The translations under genes were made by a program, and so were the position numbers. Under the pieces are notes generated by a model. That model did no database searches, had not been told where the DNA came from, and worked only from the letters and a program-made list of their open reading frames with translations. 64,000 nucleotides of DNA from Phycisphaeraceae bacterium (GTDB lineage Bacteria; Planctomycetota; Phycisphaerae; Phycisphaerales; UBA1924): assembly GCA_020639215.1 (NCBI GenBank), contig JACKHA010000013.1:1-64000 (forward strand), written 5' to 3'. The stretch's first letter is position 1. The number at the start of each line of letters is the position of its first letter. Shown piece after piece: positions 17,676 through 26,169 of this stretch.

Positions 17676-19172
17676 TCAACAGGCGGGGATCGTTGGGGGC
17701 GTGGCGGCCTGGCGTGGCGCGGCGTGCGCGATCGGCGGGGCGAGGAGATCCCGGAGGCGATCGAGGACGCGCTCGGCCCGCATGGAACGCGAGCCCTTGA
17801 GCAGCACGAGGTCGGTGGGACGGAGCGGGGCGGCCAGGCGGTCGATCGCGGCCGCGTCGGGGACCGGCTCGGCGTGGACGAGCGACGGGGCGAGCTCGAG
17901 GCTGGCGGCGGCCGCGGCCATCGCGGGGCCGAGCAGGGCGATTCGGTCGATGCGGGATTGGGGACGGGCGGCGGTCTGGGCGGCGTGGCGCAGAACGGCG
18001 CGGTGGGATTCGTGGCTGTGGCCGCCGAGTTCGAGCATGTCGGCGAGGATGAGGATGCGTCGCCCACCGAGCGGCGGTGCGAGGGAGGTGAGGGTGTCGA
18101 TCGCGGCGATCATCGATTCGGGGTTGGCGTTGTAGGCGTCGTTGAGGATGGTGATGCCCCCGATCGTGGTCCGCTCGAGACGCATCGCGGGCGGGGCGGC
18201 GGCGGCCAAGGCCGGGCGGATCTGGTCGTCGGTCAGCCCGGCACGGCGCGCGACGGCGACCGCGGCCAGGGCGTTCATGGCGTTGTGGCGCCCGAGAATC
18301 GGGGCGGTGAAGCGGGCCGTGCCAACGCCGGACTCGGCATCGAACGCGATGGAGGCGTCGTGCTGCTCGACGACCGACAGCCGCACATTGGCGTTTGGGT
18401 CGGGTCCGAACCGAAACACTCTTGAGGGCAGCGGCGCGTCGGCCAGCGCCCGCTCCAGCGGCTCGCACGGGCTCGGCGCGAGGCACAGCGAACGCGGGCT
18501 GGCGCGGACGTGGCGGAACAGGGCCGCCTTCTCGCTGGCGATGCCCTCCACCGAGCCAAGGAACTCGATGTGGGCGTGTCCGATCGAGGTGATGACGGCG
18601 ATGTCGGGGCGGACGGTGCGGGCCAGGGCGTCGATCTCGCCCGGGGCGCTGGTGCCGACCTCGCAGACCAGGAAGCGGTCGTCGGGGCGGGCGTTCAGGA
18701 TGGTGAGCGGGACGCCGAGCGCGTTGTTGAAGGACTTGGCGGGGTGCGAACCGGGGCCGAGGGGGGCCAGGGCGGCGGCGATGAGGCGGGTGGTGGTGGT
18801 TTTGCCGGCCGAGCCGGTGACGCCGACGACGAGGCATCCGGCGTGCGCGAGGTGGTCGCGGTAGGCGCTGGCGAGGCGGGCGATGGCTTCGAGCGGGTCG
18901 GAAACGATCAGGATCGGGAAGCCGGGCGGTGGGGCGGGGTCGATGGCGTTCGGATCGGAGGCGATGGCCATGGACGCGCCGGCGTCAGCGGCAGCGGCGA
19001 CGAGGCGGTGGGCGTCGACGTTCTCGCCCTTGAGGGCCAGGAAGATCTGGGCGGGGCGGAGCGTGCGGGTGTCGATGGAGAGCCCGAGCGGAGGCGCGGC
19101 CGAGGCCCGTGGCGGCGTCGGCCATGCTCCGTGGGAGACTGCGGCGAGGTTGGCGTGCGTCCAGAAGGGCAT
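17676..19172 (-). CDS. murF: UDP-N-acetylmuramoyl-tripeptide--D-alanyl-D-alanine ligase MurF
   Basis: MurF adds D-Ala-D-Ala to the UDP-MurNAc tripeptide in the cytoplasm. The three Mur-ligase domains are visible: an N-terminal UDP-binding domain, an ATPase domain with the P-loop GVTGSAGKTTTTRLI (about 118-132), the SFNNALGVPLT and TSIGHAHIEFLGS motifs, and a C-terminal Rossmann-like domain with ILNDAYNANPESM. Its length (498) is slightly above the usual 450. It lies 13 bp after murE, so the two are surely cotranscribed. Confidence 0.96.
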   Translation of the reverse strand: MPFWTHANLAAVSHGAWPTPPRASAAPPLGLSIDTRTLRPAQIFLALKGENVDAHRLVAAAADAGASMAIASDPNAIDPAPPPGFPILIVSDPLEAIARLASAYRDHLAHAGCLVVGVTGSAGKTTTTRLIAAALAPLGPGSHPAKSFNNALGVPLTILNARPDDRFLVCEVGTSAPGEIDALARTVRPDIAVITSIGHAHIEFLGSVEGIASEKAALFRHVRASPRSLCLAPSPCEPLERALADAPLPSRVFRFGPDPNANVRLSVVEQHDASIAFDAESGVGTARFTAPILGRHNAMNALAAVAVARRAGLTDDQIRPALAAAAPPAMRLERTTIGGITILNDAYNANPESMIAAIDTLTSLAPPLGGRRILILADMLELGGHSHESHRAVLRHAAQTAARPQSRIDRIALLGPAMAAAAASLELAPSLVHAEPVPDAAAIDRLAAPLRPTDLVLLKGSRSMRAERVLDRLRDLLAPPIAHAAPRQAATPPTIPAC

Positions 19173-19185
19173 GTGGATGGGAGCG

Positions 19186-20766
19186 TCAGGTGGTGGGGGT
19201 GGGCGCGGGGCGGGCGGCGCGCCGGAGTTTCAGGGCGGTGCGGGCGATCTCGCGGTCGTCGAAGTGGCGGACGAGCGGGCGGCCGGCGGCATCGACGGAG
19301 ACCTGTTCCGTTTCGTGCCCCTTGCCCGCGATGATGATGATCTGGCCCGGGTCGGCGTCGGCGATGGCGGTGTGGATGGCTCGCTCGCGGTCGGCGTGGA
19401 CCTCCAGGTCCGGGCGCTTGGAGGCCTCGATACCCTCGATGATCTCGGCGATGATGCCCCGGGGCGGCTCGGAGCGTGGGTTGTCCGACGTGATGACGAT
19501 GCGGTCGGCCAGGTCTGCGGCCACGCGCCCCATGAGCGGGCGCTTTCCCTTGTCCTTGTCGCCGCCGGCACCGAACACAATGGCCACGGGGCGACTGGCG
19601 GCGACGCACCGGACAGCGCGGAGGACGCTCGCCATCGCGTCGGGCGTGTGGGCGTAGTCGACGAGTACCGTCAGGTCGTCTGACGGAAGCGAGACACGCT
19701 CGAGACGCCCGGCGGGCGCGGGCACGCGGGCCAGAGCGTCGGCGGCGCGTGCGAAGGCGGTCTTGCCCGGGACGGCTCGGGCGATGTGCCACATCGCGGC
19801 CAGAGCCTGGAGCAGGTTCATCGCGTTGTGGCGACCGATGAGCGGCGTGCACAGGTCGAGCGTGCCCCACGGGCCGGTAAGGCGGAGCGTGGTTGACTCC
19901 ATGGTTGCCGCGAGGATCTCGGCGGAGGCGTCGGCGTCGGGCGTGCCTTCCAGCGAGCAGCGGAGCACCTGCGCGGTGCACGCCGCGGTCATGCGGGGCC
20001 AGGCCGGGTCGTCGGCGTTGACGATCGCCAGGGCGTCCGGGGCGAGGGACTCGAACAGGCGGGCCTTGGCCGCGGCGTAGGCGTCCATCGTGCCGTGGTA
20101 GTTGAGGTGGTCTCGGGTGAGGTTCGTGAAGATCGCGCCCCGGAAGCGCAGGGCGTGGACGCGGCGCTGGTCGAGGGCGTGGCTGGAGACTTCCATCGCG
20201 GCGGCGCGGCAGGCGTTGTCCGCCATGAGGGCCAGCGTGCGGCTGATCTCGGTGGCCGGGGGGGTGGTCATCTCGGCCGGGGCGAGGGCGACGCCGTCGT
20301 CGATCTCGACGGTGCCGATGAGGCCCGTGCGGACTCCTGCCGCGTTCAGGGCGCGGTGGATGAGGTGGGCGATGGTGGACTTGCCGTTGGTGCCGGTGAC
20401 GCCGACGAGCGCGAGGCGAGCCGAGGGGGTGGCGTAGAAGGCCTCGGCGAGCGTGGCACCGGAAGCGGCGGCATCCGCGCATTCGAGAACGGCGAGGTTG
20501 GCGGGAACCCCGGGGTCCGGGCGCCGGTCGGCCCCTTGGGCGGCCGCCGCGTTTTCGCGCTGGATGACGGCGGCGACGGCCCCGGCGGCGGCGGCCTGGG
20601 CCAGGAAGCGGCGTCCGTCGGAGGCGGTGCCGGGGCGGGCGATGAAGAGCGAGCCGGGGACCGCGGTGCGGCTGTCCTCCGTGATATCGCAGACCCGCAG
20701 CGACGGGTCGATGGGCGTGATCGGGCGAAGGCCCTGAGCCGCGGCGATAAGGTCACCAAGGCGCAT
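19186..20766 (-). CDS. murE: UDP-N-acetylmuramoyl-L-alanyl-D-glutamate ligase MurE, DAP type
   Basis: MurE adds the third amino acid to the cell-wall precursor. The P-loop GVTGTNGKSTIAHLI, EVSSHALDQRRV and LVDYAHTPDAM motifs are present. The C-terminal SDNPRSEPP carries the DNPR signature of meso-diaminopimelate-specific enzymes, so the organism is inferred to make DAP-type peptidoglycan. A GGAGGG site sits before the ATG. It is the first gene of murE-murF-mraY; no other division or wall genes follow, as nhaA comes next. Confidence 0.96.
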   Translation of the reverse strand: MRLGDLIAAAQGLRPITPIDPSLRVCDITEDSRTAVPGSLFIARPGTASDGRRFLAQAAAAGAVAAVIQRENAAAAQGADRRPDPGVPANLAVLECADAAASGATLAEAFYATPSARLALVGVTGTNGKSTIAHLIHRALNAAGVRTGLIGTVEIDDGVALAPAEMTTPPATEISRTLALMADNACRAAAMEVSSHALDQRRVHALRFRGAIFTNLTRDHLNYHGTMDAYAAAKARLFESLAPDALAIVNADDPAWPRMTAACTAQVLRCSLEGTPDADASAEILAATMESTTLRLTGPWGTLDLCTPLIGRHNAMNLLQALAAMWHIARAVPGKTAFARAADALARVPAPAGRLERVSLPSDDLTVLVDYAHTPDAMASVLRAVRCVAASRPVAIVFGAGGDKDKGKRPLMGRVAADLADRIVITSDNPRSEPPRGIIAEIIEGIEASKRPDLEVHADRERAIHTAIADADPGQIIIIAGKGHETEQVSVDAAGRPLVRHFDDREIARTALKLRRAARPAPTPTT

Positions 20767-20808
20767 CAGCGAGTCCCTCCGTGGACAGGCCGGGCGATGG
20801 TAGCCGCG

Positions 20809-20849
20809 GAGGAAGCGACGGAGCGAGCAAGCGACGCAGCGACGAAGGG
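20809..20849. repeat. Short-period intergenic repeat (gcgacgaag type)
   Basis: Degenerate units such as gcgacgga, gcgagcaa, gcgacgca and gcgacgaag run in tandem between murE and phoU. Bases 20831-20849 match the reverse complement of 24357-24375 exactly (19 nt). Bases 20809-20826 match the reverse complement of 56733-56750 exactly (18 nt). Confidence 0.75.
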
Positions 20850-20884
20850 TCGGGCGAGACCCGACGCTTCCCGGCGGAGAACCG

Positions 20885-21598
20885 TCAGGGCGCCTTGGGC
20901 TTCTGGCCGACCTCGACCCAGTGGCCCTCGAGGTGGCGGACGATCGCGCCGGTTGAGGAGTAGATCACCTGTTCGGCGACGTTGGTGCAGTGGTCGGCGA
21001 TGCGTTCGAGCGTGGTGGCGAGCTCCTGGAGCACGAACGCGGCGTCCACGTCCAGGCTGCCGGCGTGGATGCGCCGCTCGGCGTCGCGAACGATGGCCCG
21101 CTTGAAGGCGGCGGCGGTGTCCTGGCTCTGCAGGACGATCTTGGCCAGGCGTGTGTCGCCGCGGTCGTAGGCGGTGCAGACATCGCGGAGAATGCCCACC
21201 ACGCTGTTGGCCATGACGTTGAACGTGTCGGGCAGCGACTGGTTGGAGGCCGCCAGCGAGCCGGCGGACTCGGCGATGGTGACCGCCTCGTCGGCGATGC
21301 GCTCCATCTCGTTGTTGATCTTCACGGCGGTCAGGGCCGCCCGCACGTCGTCGGGGCCGAGATTCGCCCCGTCGTGGCAGGCGTCGGTGAGCAGGGTGAC
21401 GCACGCGCGCTCGATCTCGACGTCCACCTTGTCGATCTGGTCGTCCTGGGCCACCACCTCGCGGGCTTTGGTCACGTCGCGGGCCATCAGGGCCTCGCCG
21501 GCGGCCTCGAGCATCGCCTGGACACGCCGACCCTGCTGGACGAGGTCGGCGCGGATGCGGCTGAGGCGAGACTGGAATCCTTCGGGTGTGGTCGGCAT
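20885..21598 (-). CDS. phoU: Phosphate signalling complex protein PhoU
   Basis: PhoU links the Pst phosphate transporter to the PhoR/PhoB regulators. The 237 residues form two similar three-helix bundles. Each repeat has the family's acidic metal-binding helix: NNEMERIADEAVTIAE in the first and TLERIADHCTNVAEQVIY in the second. No pst or pho genes lie beside it; murE is downstream on the same strand and eno is divergent upstream. The ATG at 21598 is chosen, with a TACCCT hexamer ten bases upstream; the longer open frame is a shadow of eno. Confidence 0.93.
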   Translation of the reverse strand: MPTTPEGFQSRLSRIRADLVQQGRRVQAMLEAAGEALMARDVTKAREVVAQDDQIDKVDVEIERACVTLLTDACHDGANLGPDDVRAALTAVKINNEMERIADEAVTIAESAGSLAASNQSLPDTFNVMANSVVGILRDVCTAYDRGDTRLAKIVLQSQDTAAAFKRAIVRDAERRIHAGSLDVDAAFVLQELATTLERIADHCTNVAEQVIYSSTGAIVRHLEGHWVEVGQKPKAP

Positions 21599-21608
21599 GG
21601 GCTGAGCA

Positions 21609-21614
21609 AGGGTA
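21609..21614 (-). promoter_or_regulatory. -10-like TACCCT for phoU
   Basis: TACCCT on the minus strand lies ten bases before the phoU ATG with no ribosome-binding site in between. Confidence 0.35.
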
Positions 21615-21676
21615 TGCCTGCGGCGTGGGCGCGCCCCGAGGCGGGGATCGCCCCGTTGGCCCGCACGGGGCGGGCG

Positions 21677-21682
21677 TATCGT
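21677..21682 (+). promoter_or_regulatory. -10-like TATCGT for eno
   Basis: TATCGT lies 46 bases before the eno ATG. Unlike the leaderless group, this transcript would carry a leader with a GGGGAGG ribosome-binding site ending at 21723. Confidence 0.4.
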
Positions 21683-21728
21683 CCTGCCTGATTCGCACGC
21701 AGCCCGGGCGTCCCGGGGGGAGGCCTCC

Positions 21729-23027
21729 ATGTCGTTCCAGATCGAGTTCGTCCACGCCCGCCAGATCCTCGACTCGCGCGGGAACCCGACCGTCGAGGTC
21801 GAGGTCGGGCTGGAGAGCGGCGTGGTGTCGAGGGCCGCGGTTCCCAGCGGGGCCAGCACGGGCGAGCACGAGGCGGTCGAGCTCCGGGACACCGACAGCG
21901 ACGAGTACGGCGGCAAGGGCGTGCTGAGCGCCGTGGACAACGTCAATGGCCCGATCGCCTCGGCGGTCGAGGGCTTGGACGCCCGCGAGCAGCAACTGAT
22001 CGACGGCGTGATGCTCGAACTCGACGGCACCGAGAACAAGTCGGCCCTCGGGGCCAACGCGATCCTGGGCGTGTCGATCGCGGTGGCCAAGGCCTCGGCC
22101 GAGGCGTGCGGGCTGCCGCTGTACCGGTATCTGGGCGGGGCGTCGGCCCGGACGCTGCCGGTGCCGATGCTGAACATCCTCAACGGCGGCAAGCACGCGG
22201 ACAACACGGTGGACTTCCAGGAGTTCATGGTCCAGCCGTGGGGCTTCGACACGTTCGAGGACGGGCTGCGGGCGGGGGTCGAGATCTACCACGCGTTGAA
22301 GAAGGTGCTCCACGAGAAGCACCTGTCGACGGCGGTGGGGGACGAGGGCGGCTTCGCGCCCAATCTCAAGAGCAACGAGGAGGCGCTGCAGGTCATCGAG
22401 CAGGCGGTCGAGAAGGCGGGCTACGCCTGGGGCGAGGACGTGTTCGTCGCGCTCGACCCGGCGTGCAGCGAGCTGTGGAACGAGGCGGCCAAGGACGGGA
22501 AGACCGGCTACAAGATGTTCAAGTCGAGCAAGGAGGTCGTGTCGAGCGACCAGCTCATCGACCTGTGGGCGGGCTGGTGCGAGAAGTACCCGATCCGGTC
22601 GATCGAGGACGGCCTGGCCGAGGGCGACTGGGAGGGGTGGCGGAAACTGACGGCACGCCTGGGGAGCAAGGTGCAGCTCGTGGGTGACGACCTGTTCGTG
22701 ACCAACCCCGCGTTCCTGCGGCGCGGGCTGGACGAGAAGTGCGCCAACGCGATCCTGGTCAAGGTCAACCAGATCGGCACGCTGACCGAGACGTTCGAGG
22801 CGGTGGACCTGGCGATGCGCAACGGATACGCGGCGGTGCTCTCGCACCGATCCGGCGAGACCGAGGACGCGACGATCGCGGACCTGGCGGTGGCGACCAA
22901 CTGCGGACAGATCAAGACCGGGGCCCCGTGCCGCAGCGACCGGAATGCGAAGTACAACCAGTTGCTGCGGATCGCGGAGGAGCTGGGTGAGGCGGGGGTG
23001 TATGGGGCGGGGACGTGGACGAGGTGA
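21729..23027 (+). CDS. eno: Enolase
   Basis: Enolase converts 2-phosphoglycerate to phosphoenolpyruvate in glycolysis. The 432 residues are full length and show ARQILDSRGNPTVEVEV, GASTGEHEAVELRD, the GDEGGFAPN loop, SIEDGLAEGDWEGW (metal-binding), and the signature ILVKVNQIGTLTETFEA near the C-terminus, with SHRSGETED after it. A GGGGAGG site is five bases before the ATG. The gene is monocistronic and converges on a zinc-ribbon gene. Confidence 0.98.
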   Translation: MSFQIEFVHARQILDSRGNPTVEVEVGLESGVVSRAAVPSGASTGEHEAVELRDTDSDEYGGKGVLSAVDNVNGPIASAVEGLDAREQQLIDGVMLELDGTENKSALGANAILGVSIAVAKASAEACGLPLYRYLGGASARTLPVPMLNILNGGKHADNTVDFQEFMVQPWGFDTFEDGLRAGVEIYHALKKVLHEKHLSTAVGDEGGFAPNLKSNEEALQVIEQAVEKAGYAWGEDVFVALDPACSELWNEAAKDGKTGYKMFKSSKEVVSSDQLIDLWAGWCEKYPIRSIEDGLAEGDWEGWRKLTARLGSKVQLVGDDLFVTNPAFLRRGLDEKCANAILVKVNQIGTLTETFEAVDLAMRNGYAAVLSHRSGETEDATIADLAVATNCGQIKTGAPCRSDRNAKYNQLLRIAEELGEAGVYGAGTWTR

Positions 23028-23077
23028 GACGGGGCAACGCGGGGCGGTGATGGTCTGACGGACCTAGTGCCGCGCCG

Positions 23078-23347
23078 CTACCAGATGATCCACGCGCCGA
23101 CGAACGCCGCAACGACCAACGCCCCGGCGACGATCGCCCACATCGGGATTCCCTGTTCCTCGGCTTCCAGCGCACGCCCGCACGACTGGCACACCTCGGC
23201 CTGGTCGTAGACCAGCGAGCCGCACTCGGGGCAGGTGACGAACTCGTCGCCGAACTTCTCGAGGTCCTCGCGGCTCGGGCCGTCGGGGTCGATGTCGTCG
23301 AGCCCTGCGAAGTCATCGGGATCGCGTCGATGGGAACGCCCGGCCAT
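23078..23347 (-). CDS. Small zinc-ribbon membrane protein
   Basis: The 89 residues start acidic, carry a zinc ribbon (TCPECGSLVYD then VCQSCGR, two CxxC pairs), and end with one membrane segment, MWAIVAGALVVAAFVGAWIIW. This tail-anchored arrangement puts the ribbon in the cytoplasm. The function is unknown. The ATG at 23347 is chosen over an upstream in-frame one because a TACCCT hexamer lies five bases before it and the extension is low-complexity. Confidence 0.7.
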   Translation of the reverse strand: MAGRSHRRDPDDFAGLDDIDPDGPSREDLEKFGDEFVTCPECGSLVYDQAEVCQSCGRALEAEEQGIPMWAIVAGALVVAAFVGAWIIW

Positions 23348-23352
23348 GGGGC

Positions 23353-23358
23353 AGGGTA
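23353..23358 (-). promoter_or_regulatory. -10-like TACCCT for the zinc-ribbon gene
   Basis: TACCCT on the minus strand is five bases from the ATG at 23347. Confidence 0.4.
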
Positions 23359-23635
23359 CGGGGGGATCGGCGTGCGACGATCGGGGCGGCCTGGAATTGG
23401 AACGCCCGGCCTGTGGGGCCGGGCGTTCCATGGAGGAGAGGAGAAGAGAAACCGGGTCGTGGGCGTCAAACTCGCGGCCCGGTGGAGACAGGAAGGCGTG
23501 TTCGGGCGGGGTTCTGTGTGGGTTTCGCACTCGTGTGCTTGTTGGGATTCGCGGTTGGCTCGTTCGTTGGTTTGTTCTGTTGTCCCCGGCACCTACGAAG
23601 CGACGCCTTCCCGCGTGGCTCACGCAGGTCGATCG

Positions 23636-23655
23636 AAGAATCTGATTCTTTTTTT
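23636..23655 (+). terminator. Possible intrinsic terminator without an obvious gene
   Basis: AAGAAT, a three-base loop and ATTCTT form a weak stem followed by five further T residues on the plus strand. It could end a small RNA transcribed from the 23.4-kb region. Confidence 0.3.
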
Positions 23656-23701
23656 CGGCGCTGGCCCGCCCGGCCCGGTCGTCAGGCTCGGCCCGCTTTG
23701 G

Positions 23702-24349
23702 TCAGGACCCGAACCAGCGCAGACGCCACTGGCCGCGTTCCATCGTCACGTCCATCGAGCGCCACCGGAGGCTGCGCGCCTGGGAGCCGACGGCCTCGAG
23801 GCGGTAGACGTTGTCGCCGACCTTGCGCATCAGGACGCCCGGCGTGAGTTCGCCCTGAGGGATCGCGGCGAAAAGGCGGAGGATGTCGGTCTGGCGGGCC
23901 TGGAGCGTGTCGAATGCCTCGCGCGGGTCGAGGCCGCGGGCGGCGTACTCCTCGCGGGTGATGTCCGAGAGGACCTGCTCGGCGAAGAGGTCACGCTCGT
24001 TGTTGATGAGCGTGTAGTAGATGTGGATCATGAGGTGGTACGGGCGCCGGGCGATGAGCGTCACGCGGCCGTCCTCGTGCTCGCGACGCAGGCGGCCCGG
24101 GTCGAACCGCCCCTCGTCATCCAGCCCGTCGCCCGCGCCCGGGCGGGGACGCCCAATGTCGAGCGTGACCGGCGTGCGCGACTGGGCCTCGGGCAGCGAG
24201 CCGAGCAGGGCCGGGCGGTAGCCGACGACCTGTTGCTGGCAGCCGGCGGCGAGCAGGAGCGCGAGGCCTAGAAGTGGCGGAGTGGCACAGTGGCAGAGTG
24301 GTAAAGTGAGGGCGCAGCGATGCGCGGGCAGGGTCGAGAGAATCGCCAA
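23702..24349 (-). CDS. Lipoprotein of unknown function, start overlapping an intergenic repeat
   Basis: The 215-residue product has a lipobox (LLLAAGCQQQ; Cys about residue 37). Its mature part has a predicted alpha/beta region with HLMIHIYYTLINNERDLFAEQVL and a C-terminal strand MDVTMERGQWRLRW, without a known family. The only in-frame start near the signal peptide is a TTG at 24349, preceded by GAAGGGA at a suitable distance. Both that site and part of the signal peptide come from the arms of a short-period repeat (24273-24396), so the gene start appears to have been built from, or invaded by, the repeat. Confidence 0.6.
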   Translation of the reverse strand: MAILSTLPAHRCALTLPLCHCATPPLLGLALLLAAGCQQQVVGYRPALLGSLPEAQSRTPVTLDIGRPRPGAGDGLDDEGRFDPGRLRREHEDGRVTLIARRPYHLMIHIYYTLINNERDLFAEQVLSDITREEYAARGLDPREAFDTLQARQTDILRLFAAIPQGELTPGVLMRKVGDNVYRLEAVGSQARSLRWRSMDVTMERGQWRLRWFGS

Positions 24350-24396
24350 CGGCGATCCCTTCGTCGCTGCGTCGCCGTGTCGCTTCGTCGCTCCTT
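24273..24396. repeat. Short-period repeat arms around a lipoprotein start
   Basis: The left arm (24273-24311) has agtggcn units; the right arm (24357-24396) has cgtcgct units and shares 19 exact bases (inverted) with 20831-20849. The interval includes the TTG start and ribosome-binding site of the lipoprotein gene. Confidence 0.7.
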
Positions 24397-24417
24397 CTCG
24401 ACCCACCGCTGCTCCGA

Positions 24418-26118
24418 TCACCCCGCCGACAACTGTGCCGCGTCCCCTGAGTCTACGGCCTTGGCCTCGCCCTGTTCCCGCCCGCGCCGCCACAGGTCGT
24501 GGACCCGGAAGGCGTCGCTCGGGGCCGGGAAATCGCTGCGGGCGTGCGTGCCGCGGGATTCCTCACGCCAGGTCGCGGCCCTTGTGACCAGGGCGGCGGC
24601 GAGCAGCAGGTTCTGGACTTCCCAGCCCTCCGGGTCGTCGAAGATCTTGTCGAGCGTGTAACGAGCCCAGAAATCGAACATGTCCGCGGCGTCGCGCAGG
24701 CGCGGGCCGGCCCGCTCGAGCCCGACGTTCCGCCACATGGCCGAGCGGAGGCTGGACCGGACGTCGGGCAGATCGATCTCGGCGTGGTCGCTGGGGCGGA
24801 TGTCGCTGACGATCGAGGTCGGGCCGGGGCGGGGCGTGCCGGAGGCGAGGGCCAGTCCCGCCTGCTCGCCGGCGACGCGCCCGAGCACGAGGCCTTCGAG
24901 CAGCGAGTTGCTCGCCAGGCGGTTAGCCCCGTGCAGCCCGCTGCAGGCGGCCTCGCCGACGGCCAGCAGGCCCGGCACGTCGGTGCGGGTGGCCGCGTCC
25001 GTCCGCACGCCGCCGATCATGTAGTGGGCGGCGGGATGGACGGGGATGAGATCGCTTGCCGGGTCGAGTTCGAACCTGCGGAGCATCGCGCCGATGGCGG
25101 GGAAACGCGAGTCAAACGCTTCGATCGCGCGGCAGTCGAGCCAGACGTGGCGCCCGCCCTGTTTGGCGATCTGGCGCATGATGGCCTGGCTGACCACGTC
25201 GCGCGGGGCCAGTTCCGCCTGCGGGTGCACGTCGGACATAAAGCGTCGCCCGCCCGCGTCGAGCAGCAACGCGCCCTCGCCGCGGACTGCCTCGGAGATG
25301 AGCGTCCGCGTCGCGCCGGGCAGGTAGAGCGTGGTCGGGTGGAACTGGACGAAGGCCATGTCGCCGAGGGTCGCGCCGGCGCGGTAGGCCATGGCGATGC
25401 CGTCGGCGGTGGCGACGCGCGGGTTGGTGGTCTCGCGATACAGCGTGCCCGCGCCGCCGCTGGCCAGGATTGTGGTGCGGGCCCAGAGCATCTGCAGCCC
25501 GTAGCGGTCGTGGTAGGTGATGGCCCCGAGCACGGGCGAGCCTGGCTCATCGGACGGCGTGAGCAGGTCGATGGCGAAGCAGTTCTCGAACACTCGGATG
25601 GCGGGGGCGCCCGCCATCGCGGCGCCCAGGCAGCGCTGCATCTCGGCCCCGGTGGAATCGCCCGCGTGGTGGTAGATACGCGGGGCCGAGTGCCCGCCTT
25701 CGAGGCCCGGGGCCGGGCGGCCGTCCTCGCCGCGGTCGAACCGCATGCCGAGGTCGATGAGGTGTCGAAGGGCGCGGTCGGCGTCGTCCACGATCAGGCT
25801 GGCGATGTCGCGGTCGCACAGGCCAGCGCCGGCGGTCAGGGTGTCGGCCAGGTGCGCGTCGGGTGTGTCGCCCTCGCCCGACGCCGGCCGCTCCCCGTCG
25901 CGGAGCACGCCCGCGACACCGCCTTGGGCCCACGCCGTGTTCGACGAGGCGACCGGCCCTTTGGCGAGCACGATGACCTCGCCGTGGCGGGCGGCCTCGA
26001 TCGCGGCGCTCGCGCCGGCGACGCCCGCGCCCATCACGAGCGTGTCGGTGAAGATCTGCGGCAGCAACCCCGAGCGGAACGGGATCAGATAGCGGCGCTG
26101 GTCGAAGATCTGGTCCAT
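24418..26118 (-). CDS. nadB: L-aspartate oxidase
   Basis: NadB oxidises L-aspartate to iminoaspartate, the first step of de novo NAD synthesis. The FAD-binding VMGAGVAGASAAIEAA is at residues about 29-44. NTAWAQGGVAG, HPTTLYLPGATRTLISEAVRG and LHGANRLASNSLLEGLV follow, and the C-terminal helical domain holds the VGLERAG segment. The ATG at 26118 gives 566 residues, slightly longer than E. coli NadB (540). nadA and nadC are not in the window. A LOG-family gene lies upstream on the same strand, 51 bp away. Confidence 0.94.
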   Translation of the reverse strand: MDQIFDQRRYLIPFRSGLLPQIFTDTLVMGAGVAGASAAIEAARHGEVIVLAKGPVASSNTAWAQGGVAGVLRDGERPASGEGDTPDAHLADTLTAGAGLCDRDIASLIVDDADRALRHLIDLGMRFDRGEDGRPAPGLEGGHSAPRIYHHAGDSTGAEMQRCLGAAMAGAPAIRVFENCFAIDLLTPSDEPGSPVLGAITYHDRYGLQMLWARTTILASGGAGTLYRETTNPRVATADGIAMAYRAGATLGDMAFVQFHPTTLYLPGATRTLISEAVRGEGALLLDAGGRRFMSDVHPQAELAPRDVVSQAIMRQIAKQGGRHVWLDCRAIEAFDSRFPAIGAMLRRFELDPASDLIPVHPAAHYMIGGVRTDAATRTDVPGLLAVGEAACSGLHGANRLASNSLLEGLVLGRVAGEQAGLALASGTPRPGPTSIVSDIRPSDHAEIDLPDVRSSLRSAMWRNVGLERAGPRLRDAADMFDFWARYTLDKIFDDPEGWEVQNLLLAAALVTRAATWREESRGTHARSDFPAPSDAFRVHDLWRRGREQGEAKAVDSGDAAQLSAG

Positions 26119-26169
26119 GCGGGGATGTGGCGGTTGCGAGCGGATCGGCCTCGTGTCCACGGCGCTGGT

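Larger units (their letters stand above)
23348..23701. other. Gene-free interval with hairpins
   Basis: This 354-bp gap holds no convincing gene. It contains a perfect 13-bp hairpin (23399-23429), and a six-bp stem followed by a T-run at 23636-23655 that looks like a plus-strand terminator with no plus-strand gene before it. The base composition between them is less GC-rich than the neighbours. Confidence 0.5.

Noticed and set aside
20809..20849. CRISPR array
   Set aside because: Units are 6-9 bases and degenerate, with no spacers and no cas genes.
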